Source: an uncultured Muribaculaceae bacterium (GTDB lineage Bacteria; Bacteroidota; Bacteroidia; Bacteroidales; Muribaculaceae). Taken from it: DNA of 64,000 bases. Positions 9,360 through 18,438 of this stretch are shown piece after piece. The translations under genes were made by a program, and so were the position numbers. The notes under the pieces are model-generated. The model ran no database searches and was not told the DNA's origin. It was given only the letters and a program-made list of their open reading frames with translations. The stretch is taken from positions 101,592 to 165,591 of the forward strand of contig CAJUMR010000001.1 in the NCBI GenBank assembly GCA_910587475.1, read 5' to 3'. Numbering within the stretch: the stretch's first letter is position 1; each line of letters begins with the position of its first letter.

Positions 9360-10568
9360 ATGTTGAAAGGCAAACACATAGTATTAGGCATAAGTGGTGG
9401 CATTGCAGCCTACAAGACCGCTACACTTTTGAGACTGCTTGTCAAGGCGGGTGCAGAAGTGCAGGTCGTCATGACGCCTAACGCTAAGGAGTTCATCACT
9501 CCCGTTACGATGTCTGCTCTCAGTGGGAAACCGGTTGTCAGCGAGTTCTTTACCGCAAATACCGGTGAATGGCATTCTCATGTAGATCTCGGTTTGTGGG
9601 CTGATGCGATGATCATTGCTCCTGCAACAGCATCGACCATTGCAAAAATGGCCAACGGTGTAGCCGACAACATGCTGATCACCACATATCTCTCTGCCAA
9701 GGCTCCCGTCTTCGTCGCTCCTGCAATGGATCTCGACATGATGCGCCATCCGTCGACTGTGCGCAATCTTGAGTTGTTGCGTTCATATGGAAACCATATA
9801 ATCGAACCTGCCGAGGGTGAGCTCGCAAGTCATCTCGTAGGGAAGGGACGCATGGAAGAACCGGAGAATATTGCAAAGGTTCTCGACTCTTTTTTCGATT
9901 GTCAGCAATCGTTGAAAGGCAAAAAGGTGCTGATCACCGCCGGACCTACTTATGAAAAAATTGATCCGGTAAGATTTATCGGCAATTATTCGTCAGGGAA
10001 AATGGGTTACGCCATAGCCGATTGCGCTGCAGCCCGTGGTGCCGATGTCACTCTTGTCTCAGGCCCTGTGTCGATCAAACCTCAGCATCCGTCGGTCAAC
10101 GTCATCAGCGTCGAGTCGGCAAAAGAAATGCTTCAGGCTTGTCTCTCTCATTTTGCCGAATCTGATATAGCGGTAATGACCGCTGCAGTTGCTGATTATG
10201 CTCCGGCTGAAGTTCTCGACCGAAAGATCAAACGCGAGAAAGACAGCCTCGGCACAATCAATCTCGTCAAAAATCCTGATATCGCTGCGACTTTAGGCGC
10301 TGAAAAACGTCCCGGACAATTGCTTGTCGGTTTTGCTCTTGAAACCGATCATGAGTTTGAAAATGCTGTTGACAAACTTCGCCGGAAAAATCTCGACATG
10401 ATCGTGCTCAACTCTTTGAGAGTTCCCGGCGCTGGCTTCAGAACCGATACAAACCAGATTTCGATATGCTATCCCGACGGCAACCGCACCGATTTTCCGC
10501 TTAAATCCAAGACCGAGGTTGCCGGTGACATTATTGACGCAATAACGTGCCTATGCGAAAAGGCATGA
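9360..10568 (+). CDS. coaBC: Bifunctional phosphopantothenoylcysteine decarboxylase / phosphopantothenate-cysteine ligase
   Basis: Carries out two consecutive steps of coenzyme A synthesis. The N-terminal FMN-dependent decarboxylase (residues 1-180) has GISGGIAAYK and the catalytic-His region SHVDLGLWADAMIIAPAT. The C-terminal ligase (about 190-400) has the ITAGPTYEKIDPVRFIGN and NYSSGKMGYA motifs. Two residues essential in E. coli Dfp look altered: PAMN is PAMD (here APAMDLDMM) and the active-site Cys loop ACG is ELAS. I think this is a lineage form rather than decay. The stop overlaps the next gene by 4 bp. Confidence 0.93.
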   Translation: MLKGKHIVLGISGGIAAYKTATLLRLLVKAGAEVQVVMTPNAKEFITPVTMSALSGKPVVSEFFTANTGEWHSHVDLGLWADAMIIAPATASTIAKMANGVADNMLITTYLSAKAPVFVAPAMDLDMMRHPSTVRNLELLRSYGNHIIEPAEGELASHLVGKGRMEEPENIAKVLDSFFDCQQSLKGKKVLITAGPTYEKIDPVRFIGNYSSGKMGYAIADCAAARGADVTLVSGPVSIKPQHPSVNVISVESAKEMLQACLSHFAESDIAVMTAAVADYAPAEVLDRKIKREKDSLGTINLVKNPDIAATLGAEKRPGQLLVGFALETDHEFENAVDKLRRKNLDMIVLNSLRVPGAGFRTDTNQISICYPDGNRTDFPLKSKTEVAGDIIDAITCLCEKA

Positions 10569-11467
10569 AATTCATATTGGCCCTGATTTGTGCAGCGTCG
10601 GCTTTTTCAATGTCGGCGCAGGAACTCAATTGCACTGTCGAAATCAATTCAGATCAGGTTGAAGGCACCTATAAGCAGGTTTTCACGACCTTGCAGCAGG
10701 CAATGAACGATTATATGAATACCAACATATTCACTAATAATCAGTTTTCAGCCAACGAAAAAATCGAATGTCGTTTGTTCTTCACCGTCAAAGAGTACAC
10801 TGACGGAAAGATAACAGGTGACTTGCAGATACAGTCAAGCAGACCTGTATATAACAGCACCTACACGACAACACTGATTAATTTCAAAGACACAAAGATC
10901 GACTTTACGTATCTTGAAAACGAACCTTTGGTCTTTACTCTCGACCACATGGAAAGCCAGTTGACGGCTATCCTCAATTTTTATGCTTATCTGATCTTGG
11001 CGATAGACTATGATTCGTTCTCTCCGCGAGGGGGCGAACCCTATTTCGATCGACTGAAGACTATCGTTCAACAGGCTCAGTCGGCCGGCGAAAGTGGTTG
11101 GAAAGCATTCGAAGATACTAAAAACCGCAGTGCGGTTTTATCGGCATATACCGATCAAGCCACACAATCTTTGCGCGATATGCTTTATGACTACCATCGG
11201 CGTGGTCTCGACGAAATGTCGGTAAGCCCGGATAAGGGTAGGGCGAAGATCACCGAATCGCTTGATGCGATAAAAAAAGTATATTCAGCAGCTCCGATGT
11301 CGGTAGGCTTGTCGATGTTCAAGGACGCGAAACTCGACGAACTTGTCAATGTATATTCAAAGGCTCCTGCCGATGAGCGCACAAAAGTCTACAATATGCT
11401 TCAGGAGATATATCCCACTGAACAGGAAAGACTTGAGAAAATCAAAAACGGATCAGAGAAGAAATGA
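10565..11467 (+). CDS. DUF4835 family protein (PorD-like)
   Basis: A 300-aa exported protein with an N-terminal signal peptide ending near SAQE. ATG 10565 is chosen because it overlaps the coaBC stop (ATGA) and gives a clean signal peptide; an in-frame start at 10547 adds six residues. The body (QELNCTVEINSDQVEGTYKQVF..., RPVYNSTYTTTLINF, FSPRGGEPYF) is the DUF4835 family, conserved across Bacteroidota between coaBC and recN; members have been linked to the type IX secretion system under the name PorD. That link is established only loosely, but a T9SS cargo is encoded at 19.4-20.7 kb. Confidence 0.85.
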   Translation: MKFILALICAASAFSMSAQELNCTVEINSDQVEGTYKQVFTTLQQAMNDYMNTNIFTNNQFSANEKIECRLFFTVKEYTDGKITGDLQIQSSRPVYNSTYTTTLINFKDTKIDFTYLENEPLVFTLDHMESQLTAILNFYAYLILAIDYDSFSPRGGEPYFDRLKTIVQQAQSAGESGWKAFEDTKNRSAVLSAYTDQATQSLRDMLYDYHRRGLDEMSVSPDKGRAKITESLDAIKKVYSAAPMSVGLSMFKDAKLDELVNVYSKAPADERTKVYNMLQEIYPTEQERLEKIKNGSEKK

Positions 11468-13119
11468 TAAGGTCACTGCATATCAGCAATTATGCCTTGA
11501 TATCTCAAATTGATATCGATTTCACCAAAGGTCTCAATATCATAACTGGTGAGACCGGTGCAGGTAAATCCATTATGTTGGGGGCATTGAGCATGATCCT
11601 CGGAGCTCGTGCAGAAGCCAAGGTTATTACGGATGCGTCACGCAAATCTGTTGTAGAAGTAGAGTTTGAAATCGAAAACCACGCTGATTTTGATGCGTTT
11701 TTCTCTGAAAACGATCTTGACGCTGATGGTTCCCGTGTCATATTGCGACGCGAATTGTCCCCCAACGGTCGTTCTCGGGCCTTTATCAATGATTCGCCGG
11801 TCAACCTCTCTCAGTTGCGGGAACTTGCCATAAGGCTTGTTGATATTCATTCGCAGCATCAGAATTTACTTCTGGCCGACGCTGAATATCAGCTTCATAT
11901 CATCGATAGCTTGTCGGGCAATGAGCCGCTGCTTGAGCAGTACAAAGTCGCATATGCCGAGTATCAGCGTTTGCTGAAACGTTACTCCGAGACTCGCGAT
12001 ATGATCAGACGCGGGCGCGATGAAGCAGATTTTCTTTCATATCAGTTGAACGAACTCAATGAGTTGGATCTCAGAAAGGGTGAAGAAGCCGAACTTGAAG
12101 CCGAACGCGACCTTCTTGCCGGGATGACAGACATCAAGTTGAACATTTCCGAAGCTATCGCTCCGATGCGAGGCGACGAGAACGTTGTGACGGCCTTGGA
12201 AAATTCGGTCGATGCCTTGCGTGAACTGTCCGAAAACATTCCCGACGCCGACAGTCTGGCGTCGCGTCTCGACGCTGCTCTCATTGAAATCAGAGACATC
12301 GCATCTTCTCTCGATAACTACAACGACGAATACAATGCCGATCCTGAGCGACTCGACGACATTGAAAATCGTCTGAGCAAAATATATTCGCTCGAAACAA
12401 AACACCATGTAGATTCCGGTGATGGTCTGATAGATCTTCGTGAACGCCTTGCACGACAGCTTGAAATGCTTGACAACGGCGATGAAATGTTGGCACAGCT
12501 TGAAAGTGATGCAAGGGCGGCAAAAAAGAATGCTGTCATCATTGCGAGGAAAATTTCTGAAGCCAGGCAGAGTTGCGCTGTGGCATTTGCTGCCGAGCTC
12601 AAAGAAGTGGCCGAACCGTTGGGCATGAAAAACCTGCGATGTGAAATCGCCGTGACAACAGGCAAGCTGAATCATTTCGGCATCGATCAGGTCGAATTTC
12701 TCTTTGCGTTCAATAAGAATCAGGGGTTGCTGCCGGTCGGACAGACTGCGTCTGGCGGCGAAATATCGCGTCTTATGTTGGCGATCAAAGCCATTGTCGG
12801 CCAGAAAATGCACCTTCCTTCGATTATCTTCGATGAGATAGACACAGGTGTCTCAGGTGAAGTTGCCTCAAAAATGGGTGAACTGATGCAGTCGCTTGCC
12901 GAAAGAATACAGGTAATCACCATCACCCACTTGCCTCAGGTCGCAGCCAAAGGTCGCTCTCACTTCAAAGTCTATAAGCAGGACAACGACAATTCAACGA
13001 CCACTCTTGTCAGGCCGCTTAATGATGATGAACGTGTAGCCGAAATCGCCTTGATGTTGAGTGGAAGCACTGATAATCAAGCGGCAGTGGCAGCTGCCAG
13101 GTCATTGTTCGATCAATAA
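11464..13119 (+). CDS. recN: DNA repair protein RecN
   Basis: SMC-like ATPase acting early in recombinational repair of double-strand breaks. The 551-aa protein has the Walker A GETGAGKS near residue 30, a long central coiled coil (residues 150-370, rich in Glu/Leu/Arg), and the C-terminal half-site with TASGGEISRLMLAIK (ABC signature) and IIFDEIDTGVSGEVA (Walker B). Length is typical. ATGA overlap with DUF4835 upstream and a 29-bp gap to rlmB downstream suggest one transcript. Confidence 0.96.
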   Translation: MIRSLHISNYALISQIDIDFTKGLNIITGETGAGKSIMLGALSMILGARAEAKVITDASRKSVVEVEFEIENHADFDAFFSENDLDADGSRVILRRELSPNGRSRAFINDSPVNLSQLRELAIRLVDIHSQHQNLLLADAEYQLHIIDSLSGNEPLLEQYKVAYAEYQRLLKRYSETRDMIRRGRDEADFLSYQLNELNELDLRKGEEAELEAERDLLAGMTDIKLNISEAIAPMRGDENVVTALENSVDALRELSENIPDADSLASRLDAALIEIRDIASSLDNYNDEYNADPERLDDIENRLSKIYSLETKHHVDSGDGLIDLRERLARQLEMLDNGDEMLAQLESDARAAKKNAVIIARKISEARQSCAVAFAAELKEVAEPLGMKNLRCEIAVTTGKLNHFGIDQVEFLFAFNKNQGLLPVGQTASGGEISRLMLAIKAIVGQKMHLPSIIFDEIDTGVSGEVASKMGELMQSLAERIQVITITHLPQVAAKGRSHFKVYKQDNDNSTTTLVRPLNDDERVAEIALMLSGSTDNQAAVAAARSLFDQ

Positions 13120-13148
13120 AAAATAATAACATTTCATATATAAGAATC

Positions 13149-13904
13149 ATGGATGCAAACGAATATATATTTGGCCTTCACGCCGTAATCGAAGCAATTG
13201 AAGCCGGACGCGACATCGATAAAATTTTAGTAAAAAAAGATCTCCACAGCGAAATGGCTGTGCGCTTACACGATCTTGCGCGCTCTTACAGTATACCGAT
13301 GCAGCGTGTCCCGGTAGAGAAACTCAACCGCATTACTCGCAAAAATCATCAGGGTGTGATAGCGTTGCTGTCTGCTGTGCCTTATCAGAAACTGGAGCAT
13401 ATCGTGCCTATGCTGTACGAAGACGGCATCCAGCCATTTATGCTTTTGCTCGATGGTGTGACAGATGTGCGTAATTTTGGCGGTATGGCTCGTTCAGCCG
13501 AATGTTGCGGCGTCAATGCCATCGTTATACCCGAACGTGGAAGTGTCACTGTCAATGCCGACGCTGTTAAGACATCGGCAGGAGCGCTTCACTATCTGCC
13601 GGTATGCCGCGAGCGAAATCTCTATGAGGCTGTGAGATTCCTCAAGGACAACGGATATCAGATTGTTGCTGCCACAGAAAAATCCGACATGAATTATACC
13701 CGTGGCAATTACACCGGACCGGTTGCTATCGTTATGGGCGCCGAGGATTGCGGCATATCTCAGGATATTCTCAAGCTGTGCGACACCAAAGTTGCCATTC
13801 CGATGTTTGGCCACATTGGCTCATTGAACGTTGGAGTAGCTGCGGCAGTAATGATGTACGAAGTTGTTCGCCAACGTCTTGAAGCCGATCTTGAAGTGAT
13901 GTGA
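13149..13904 (+). CDS. rlmB: 23S rRNA (guanosine-2'-O-)-methyltransferase, SpoU family
   Basis: A 251-aa SPOUT methyltransferase. It has the N-terminal substrate-binding domain (YIFGLHAVIEAIEAGRDIDKILV) and the three SpoU motifs: DGVTDVRNFGGMARSAECCG, IVMGAEDCGIS and IPMFGHIGSLNVGVAAAVMMYEV, which form the trefoil-knot SAM site. These motifs fit RlmB (Gm2251 of 23S rRNA). It closes the dnaN-to-rlmB run of genes and is followed by a convergent gene. Confidence 0.92.
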   Translation: MDANEYIFGLHAVIEAIEAGRDIDKILVKKDLHSEMAVRLHDLARSYSIPMQRVPVEKLNRITRKNHQGVIALLSAVPYQKLEHIVPMLYEDGIQPFMLLLDGVTDVRNFGGMARSAECCGVNAIVIPERGSVTVNADAVKTSAGALHYLPVCRERNLYEAVRFLKDNGYQIVAATEKSDMNYTRGNYTGPVAIVMGAEDCGISQDILKLCDTKVAIPMFGHIGSLNVGVAAAVMMYEVVRQRLEADLEVM

Positions 13905-13905
13905 T

Positions 13906-13939
13906 AAAACAAGAAAAGAGGTGCTCTCACGAGTACCTC
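13906..13939 (-). terminator. sodB terminator
   Basis: A 9-bp stem (13918-13926 with 13931-13939, one G-T pair, loop of 4). Read on the minus strand the stem is followed by a T-rich run (13917-13906), so it mainly terminates the superoxide dismutase transcript; on the plus strand there is no T tract for rlmB. Confidence 0.75.
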
Positions 13940-14022
13940 CCTTCCCATTCATCACATTATGCTTAAATTTAAAGTGCTATCTATACTGTTTTTTCTGTCA
14001 GTGTAGCGTTTGCATTTATTCT

Positions 14023-14601
14023 TTAATATCGGTCTGAGACAAGATCCCAATCGACGATATCCCATAGAGCTTTGAGCGCATCGGCTCGGCGGTTCTGGTA
14101 ATCGAGGTAATAGGCATGTTCCCAGACATCGAATGTCAACAATGGTATCAATCCTGTGCGCAATGGAGAATCTGCATTTTTGCCTTGGGTGATGAACAGT
14201 CGTCCGTCTTCGTCTCGCGACAGCCACACCCAACCTGAGCCGAAAAGTCCGACGCCGGCTTCGACAAATGCTTCTTTGAATTTATCGAATGATCCGAAAT
14301 CACGGTCAATTGCACTTCGCAACTCACCGGTAGGCTCATGCGACGATGGTTTGGGATTGAAAGTGAAGAAATAGAAGATGTGGTTCCAGGCTTGAGAGGC
14401 ATTGTTGAACAATGCTCCTTCCGAATGACGGATTATATCTTCCAGATCCATGTCCTCATACTCTGTCCCTTTGATCAGGCGATTGAGATTGTCAATATAA
14501 GCTTTCTCATGTTTACCATAGTGGTATTCTATGGTTTCTTTGCTTATCACAGGCTCCAATGCATCTTTTGCGTAGGGTAGTTCTGGTTGTTCGTATTTCA
14601 T
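14023..14601 (-). CDS. sodB: Superoxide dismutase (Fe-type)
   Basis: Detoxifies superoxide in the cytoplasm. The 192-aa protein is colinear with E. coli SodB. All four metal ligands are present: His27 (EYHYGKH), His74 (WNH), Asp158 and His162 (DVWEHAYYLDY). Gln70 in NNASQAW sits where Fe-type enzymes carry the second-shell glutamine, so it is called Fe-type; Bacteroides enzymes of this group can also work with Mn. The leader contains a DtxR/IdeR-like operator, which suggests metal-responsive control. Confidence 0.95.
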   Translation of the reverse strand: MKYEQPELPYAKDALEPVISKETIEYHYGKHEKAYIDNLNRLIKGTEYEDMDLEDIIRHSEGALFNNASQAWNHIFYFFTFNPKPSSHEPTGELRSAIDRDFGSFDKFKEAFVEAGVGLFGSGWVWLSRDEDGRLFITQGKNADSPLRTGLIPLLTFDVWEHAYYLDYQNRRADALKALWDIVDWDLVSDRY

Positions 14602-14611
14602 TTCTGTTGTC

Positions 14612-14636
14612 TTATTAGGTTAGTTTTACCTAATAA
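14612..14636 (-). promoter_or_regulatory. DtxR/IdeR-like operator in the sodB leader
   Basis: A perfect 9-bp inverted repeat (TTATTAGGT / ACCTAATAA, 7-nt spacer). The central 19 bp, TTAGGTTAGTTTTACCTAA, agree at 16 of 19 positions with the DtxR/IdeR consensus TTAGGTTAGSCTAACCTAA. It lies 10-35 bp upstream of the sodB start codon and just downstream of a possible -7 element (TATGGTTTG on the minus strand, 14647-14655), a position suited to repression. Confidence 0.6.
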
Positions 14637-14695
14637 ACGCCACGGACAAACCATAGTTCAGACGAAAGCCTTTTTTAGCATATGTTAAGCTCGCA

Positions 14696-15553
14696 TTACA
14701 GCTTTTTGATCATTTCAAACTGTCGCGATGAGATATTCAGATTTTTACTTTCGAGAAAGTAGCGTAATGATTCACAGTTCACGTCGACATTGAGTGCTTT
14801 AACAATATCTGCTTTATTGTGGGCCAAAAAATAATCGAAAAGCAGACTGCCGATACCTTCACCTCGGCAATCCTGACTCACGACGATTTGAGTCAAGTCA
14901 CCCTGTTGTGGATCATAGGCTATAAATCCGCATAGCTCTCCATTATGCTTCGCAGCTACCACCGATATGGCATCGCCGGCTCTGGAGATAGACTCCTGAC
15001 TGTTTTGCCATGAAGGTGTGAAGTCCGGGGGCAAATCCTTGTAGATCTGTATATTTCCGTCAAGCTGCTCAAGCTCGACATGATCTATCCGACACATCTT
15101 TGAGTTTCGGCTGATGGCAGAACACGCTTGTACATGGCATGTAAACTCACGCACTGTCTCAAATCCCAACCGGCTGTATAGCTTAATCGCTGCCGTATTG
15201 TCACTCAGGACTTCGAGCAGGTAATTCTCAATGCCTCTTTCAACCAGATATTGTTGCGTTTTGTCAAATATCTGCTTGACGAGACCTTTGCCCCTGTATG
15301 ATTTCACTGCTGCTGTCCCGGTATCGTAGGCGGTCAGGTGACCATCATGAAACCCGATTCCATTTAAAATAAAGGCTACGATACGGTCTCCGTCAAACGC
15401 CCCGAACGAATACTCCGGTTTGAAGCCCCGCCGTTTCAACATGGCTTCGATCTGATCTCGACCGAAATTGACTGCATAATCGGCGAAAGCTTCCATAAAT
15501 GCCTCGGTTATACGTTCCGAAGCTATGGTTTCTAACGATTTGATTTCAATCAT
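14696..15553 (-). CDS. GNAT N-acetyltransferase with tandem GNAT domains
   Basis: A 285-aa protein with two GNAT folds: residues 1-140 (motif A region VKSYRGKGLVKQIFDKTQQYL, then NTAAIKLYSRLGFETVR) and residues 165-285 (VVSQDCRGEGIGSLLFDYFL). Both keep an R/Q-x-x-G-x-G/A-like acetyl-CoA loop. ATG 15553 is chosen over 15598 because it overlaps the uvrA stop by 8 bp and starts directly at the fold. The substrate is unknown; the family includes ribosomal-protein, antibiotic and small-amine acetyltransferases. Probably co-transcribed with uvrA. Confidence 0.83.
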   Translation of the reverse strand: MIEIKSLETIASERITEAFMEAFADYAVNFGRDQIEAMLKRRGFKPEYSFGAFDGDRIVAFILNGIGFHDGHLTAYDTGTAAVKSYRGKGLVKQIFDKTQQYLVERGIENYLLEVLSDNTAAIKLYSRLGFETVREFTCHVQACSAISRNSKMCRIDHVELEQLDGNIQIYKDLPPDFTPSWQNSQESISRAGDAISVVAAKHNGELCGFIAYDPQQGDLTQIVVSQDCRGEGIGSLLFDYFLAHNKADIVKALNVDVNCESLRYFLESKNLNISSRQFEMIKKL

Positions 15554-18413
15554 TGTGTGATAATTCTGCGCGTAAGTATGGAGCCGTCGGAGAATCAAGC
15601 AGTGCTATTTGCTCGGGCGTTCCGGTTGCGATTATACACCCTCCGTTCTCACCTCCGCCGGGCCCCATGTCGATTACATGGTCTGCACACTTCACCACGT
15701 CGAGATTGTGTTCTATCACAAGCACAGTGTTGCCTTTGTCGACAAGACGGTTCAAAATACTAAGAAGTGTGTTGACATCGTCGAAATGCAATCCGGTTGT
15801 AGGTTCATCAAGAATGAAAAGCGTGCGGCCGGTATCTTTTTTAGCGAGTTCGGTTGCAAGCTTTACGCGTTGGTTTTCTCCTCCCGAAAGAGTCGATGAT
15901 GGTTGGCCGAGCTTGATGTAACCGAGGCCGATTTCTTGGAGAACCTTGATTTTTTTTAGGATTGTAGGAACTCCTGCAAAAAACTCAACGGCCTGATTGA
16001 TCGTCATATCAAGGACATCTGCTATTGATTTTCCCTTGAATCTCACTTCAAGGGTTTCGCGGTTATAGCGTTTGCCTCCGCACACTTCGCAAGGCACCAG
16101 CACATCAGGCAGAAAATTCATCTCGATGGTCTTGTAGCCGTTGCCACCACAAGCTTCACAGCGTCCTCCAGCCACATTGAATGAGAACCGGCCCGGTTTA
16201 TATCCGCGTATCTTTGCTTCCGGCAAAGTTACAAACAGAGAACGGATGTCGGAAAACACACCCGTATAAGTCGCCGGATTGGAGCGCGGCGATCGTCCGA
16301 GTGGCGATTGATCGACTGTTACAACTTTGTCGATATTCTCAATGCCGGTGATTTCGCGGTAGGGCAGTGGTTCCTGATTCGATCTGTAGAAATGCTTGCT
16401 CAGTATCGGTTGCAGGGTCCTGTTGACGAGCGACGACTTGCCGCTGCCCGACACTCCGGACACACAAGTCAGAGTGCCCAGTGGCAGAGTGAAGTCTACA
16501 TTTCGCAGATTATGGCCTGTACATCCCTTCAGCTCAAGAGTTTTGCCAGATCCGCTACGACGTGGAAGCACCGGGTCGATCGACTTCTTTCCGTTGAGAT
16601 ATTGTGCCGTCAGCGTGTTGCTTTTCAGCATCTCTTCAGGAGTGCCCTGAAACACGACATCGCCTCCTTTCCGTCCTGCACCAGGACCGATATCGATTAC
16701 ATAGTCGGCCTCAAGCATTATATCTTTGTCGTGCTCGACTACGATGATTGAGTTCGAGGCATCCCTTAGCCGTTTGAGCGACGCTATCAATCGGTGATTG
16801 TCGCGCTGGTGCAGACCGATGCTTGGTTCATCAAGAATGTACAGCACATTGACAAGCTCCGATCCGAGTTGCGTAGCGAGCCTTATTCGTTGGCTTTCGC
16901 CTCCCGACAGTGTTGCCGAGTTGCGGTTGAGTTGCAGATAATCGAGTCCGACATCGACCAGAAATCCGAGACGGCTGCCGATTTCCTTGATGATCTCAGA
17001 TGCGACAGCCCGGTCTTTACCATCAAGGCGATCAAGCACAGACCCTGTCCATTGGTGCAATCGTCCGATATCAAGTCTAGTCAGTTCCGCAATATTTTTA
17101 CCGTCAACAAAGAAGTGCAACGCTTCGCGGTTAAGACGGTCTCCGTTACACTCCGGACAGACCGTCCGCGAAAAAAATTGTCCGCTCCACTTCTGAGCCG
17201 CAGCACCCGCATCTTCAGATTGCTGCATCTCGATATACTTGACAAGACCTTCGTAGGATGTGAAGTAATTAGTCGTACTAAGGGTCTCATTTTTCAATGC
17301 AAGCCGTTCGTTGGTACCATTGAGAATATCATTGATGCATTCTTCCGGGAGATCTTTGATAGGCGACTTTATCGTATATCCATATTTCTCGCATATGGCA
17401 GATATTTGCCAGAAAATCATTGAATTTTTATATTTTCCCAGAGGAAGTATGCCTCCGTCGTGTATCGACAGCGAATCATCGGGAATGATTTTCGAACGGT
17501 CGATAAGATTGACATAGCCGAGGCCTTTGCAGCACGGACATGCTCCTTGCGGCGAGTTGAACGAGAAATTATGTGGAGCCGGTTCGCTGTAAGAAATACC
17601 CGACACCGGATCCATCAGTTTCTGACTGTAATGATATATTTTGTCTGCATCGACGTCGTAGATCATCAGTTGCTTGTCGCCCTGACGCAGCGCATCGCCA
17701 ACAGTGTCCTGCAGACGCTTTATGTCCTTGTCGGCCACCTTCAGTCTGTCGACGACAAGTTCGATACTGTGGTTTTTGTAGCGGTCGAGCTTCATGCCCG
17801 GAGCTATTTCAGTCAGCTCTCCATCGACACGCACATTGAGAAAACCTTTTTTTCTCAGGTTTTCAAACAGTTCCTTGTAGTGACCCTTGCGGTTATTGAC
17901 CAGCGGTGACAGTATATAGATTTTCTTACCGTTGAATTTATCAAGAATCAATCCGACAATTTTTTCTTCGGTGTACTTCACCATCTCTTCACCGCTGACA
18001 TAGCTGCGTGCTCGGCCGATCCGCGCATACAGCAGGCGGAGGTAGTCATATATCTCTGTAGTTGTGCCGATTGTGCTTCGCGGATTCTTGTTGATCGTTT
18101 TCTGCTCGATAGCGATGACAGGACTCAGTCCTCCGACATGGTCGACGTCTGGGCGGTCGAGCGATCCGAGCATATTGCGGGCATACGATGAAAATGTCTC
18201 GATATAGCGCCGCTGTCCCTCGGCATATATGGTGTCGAAGGCCAAAGACGATTTTCCACTTCCGCTGAGGCCTGTAACCACAGCCAGTGAATTGTGGGGT
18301 ATCTCGACATCGATATTCTTGAGATTGTTGACACGTGCGCCAATGACACTCAGCGACGTCATGCCCGTGTCAACCGATGAATCTCCTAAAATTTCATTCT
18401 TGACTTCTGACAT
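15546..18413 (-). CDS. uvrA: UvrABC system protein A
   Basis: Damage-recognition ATPase of nucleotide excision repair. The 955-aa protein has two ABC modules: first Walker [15 protein letters not shown], second [14 protein letters not shown], with signatures [12 protein letters not shown] and [12 protein letters not shown] and Walker [14 protein letters not shown] and [13 protein letters not shown]. Zinc-binding cysteines are visible in [27 protein letters not shown] and [10 protein letters not shown]. Length is normal. An 18-bp perfect palindrome fills the short gap before its start codon. Confidence 0.97.
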   Translation of the reverse strand: MSEVKNEILGDSSVDTGMTSLSVIGARVNNLKNIDVEIPHNSLAVVTGLSGSGKSSLAFDTIYAEGQRRYIETFSSYARNMLGSLDRPDVDHVGGLSPVIAIEQKTINKNPRSTIGTTTEIYDYLRLLYARIGRARSYVSGEEMVKYTEEKIVGLILDKFNGKKIYILSPLVNNRKGHYKELFENLRKKGFLNVRVDGELTEIAPGMKLDRYKNHSIELVVDRLKVADKDIKRLQDTVGDALRQGDKQLMIYDVDADKIYHYSQKLMDPVSGISYSEPAPHNFSFNSPQGACPCCKGLGYVNLIDRSKIIPDDSLSIHDGGILPLGKYKNSMIFWQISAICEKYGYTIKSPIKDLPEECINDILNGTNERLALKNETLSTTNYFTSYEGLVKYIEMQQSEDAGAAAQKWSGQFFSRTVCPECNGDRLNREALHFFVDGKNIAELTRLDIGRLHQWTGSVLDRLDGKDRAVASEIIKEIGSRLGFLVDVGLDYLQLNRNSATLSGGESQRIRLATQLGSELVNVLYILDEPSIGLHQRDNHRLIASLKRLRDASNSIIVVEHDKDIMLEADYVIDIGPGAGRKGGDVVFQGTPEEMLKSNTLTAQYLNGKKSIDPVLPRRSGSGKTLELKGCTGHNLRNVDFTLPLGTLTCVSGVSGSGKSSLVNRTLQPILSKHFYRSNQEPLPYREITGIENIDKVVTVDQSPLGRSPRSNPATYTGVFSDIRSLFVTLPEAKIRGYKPGRFSFNVAGGRCEACGGNGYKTIEMNFLPDVLVPCEVCGGKRYNRETLEVRFKGKSIADVLDMTINQAVEFFAGVPTILKKIKVLQEIGLGYIKLGQPSSTLSGGENQRVKLATELAKKDTGRTLFILDEPTTGLHFDDVNTLLSILNRLVDKGNTVLVIEHNLDVVKCADHVIDMGPGGGENGGCIIATGTPEQIALLDSPTAPYLRAELSHND

Positions 18414-18418
18414 GAATG

Positions 18419-18436
18419 TAATATAACGTTATATTA
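18419..18436. promoter_or_regulatory. 18-bp perfect palindrome upstream of uvrA
   Basis: TAATATAACGTTATATTA is a perfect loopless palindrome in the 25-bp gap between the lytic transglycosylase stop and the uvrA ATG (both minus strand). It could be a dimeric repressor site or a translational hairpin; it lacks the T tract of a terminator. Confidence 0.4.
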
Positions 18437-18438
18437 GA

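Noticed and set aside
12037..12813. 258-codon open frame antisense to recN
   Set aside because: It lies wholly inside recN, has low-complexity His/Cys/Phe-rich translation and no start context; it mirrors the codon pattern of recN.
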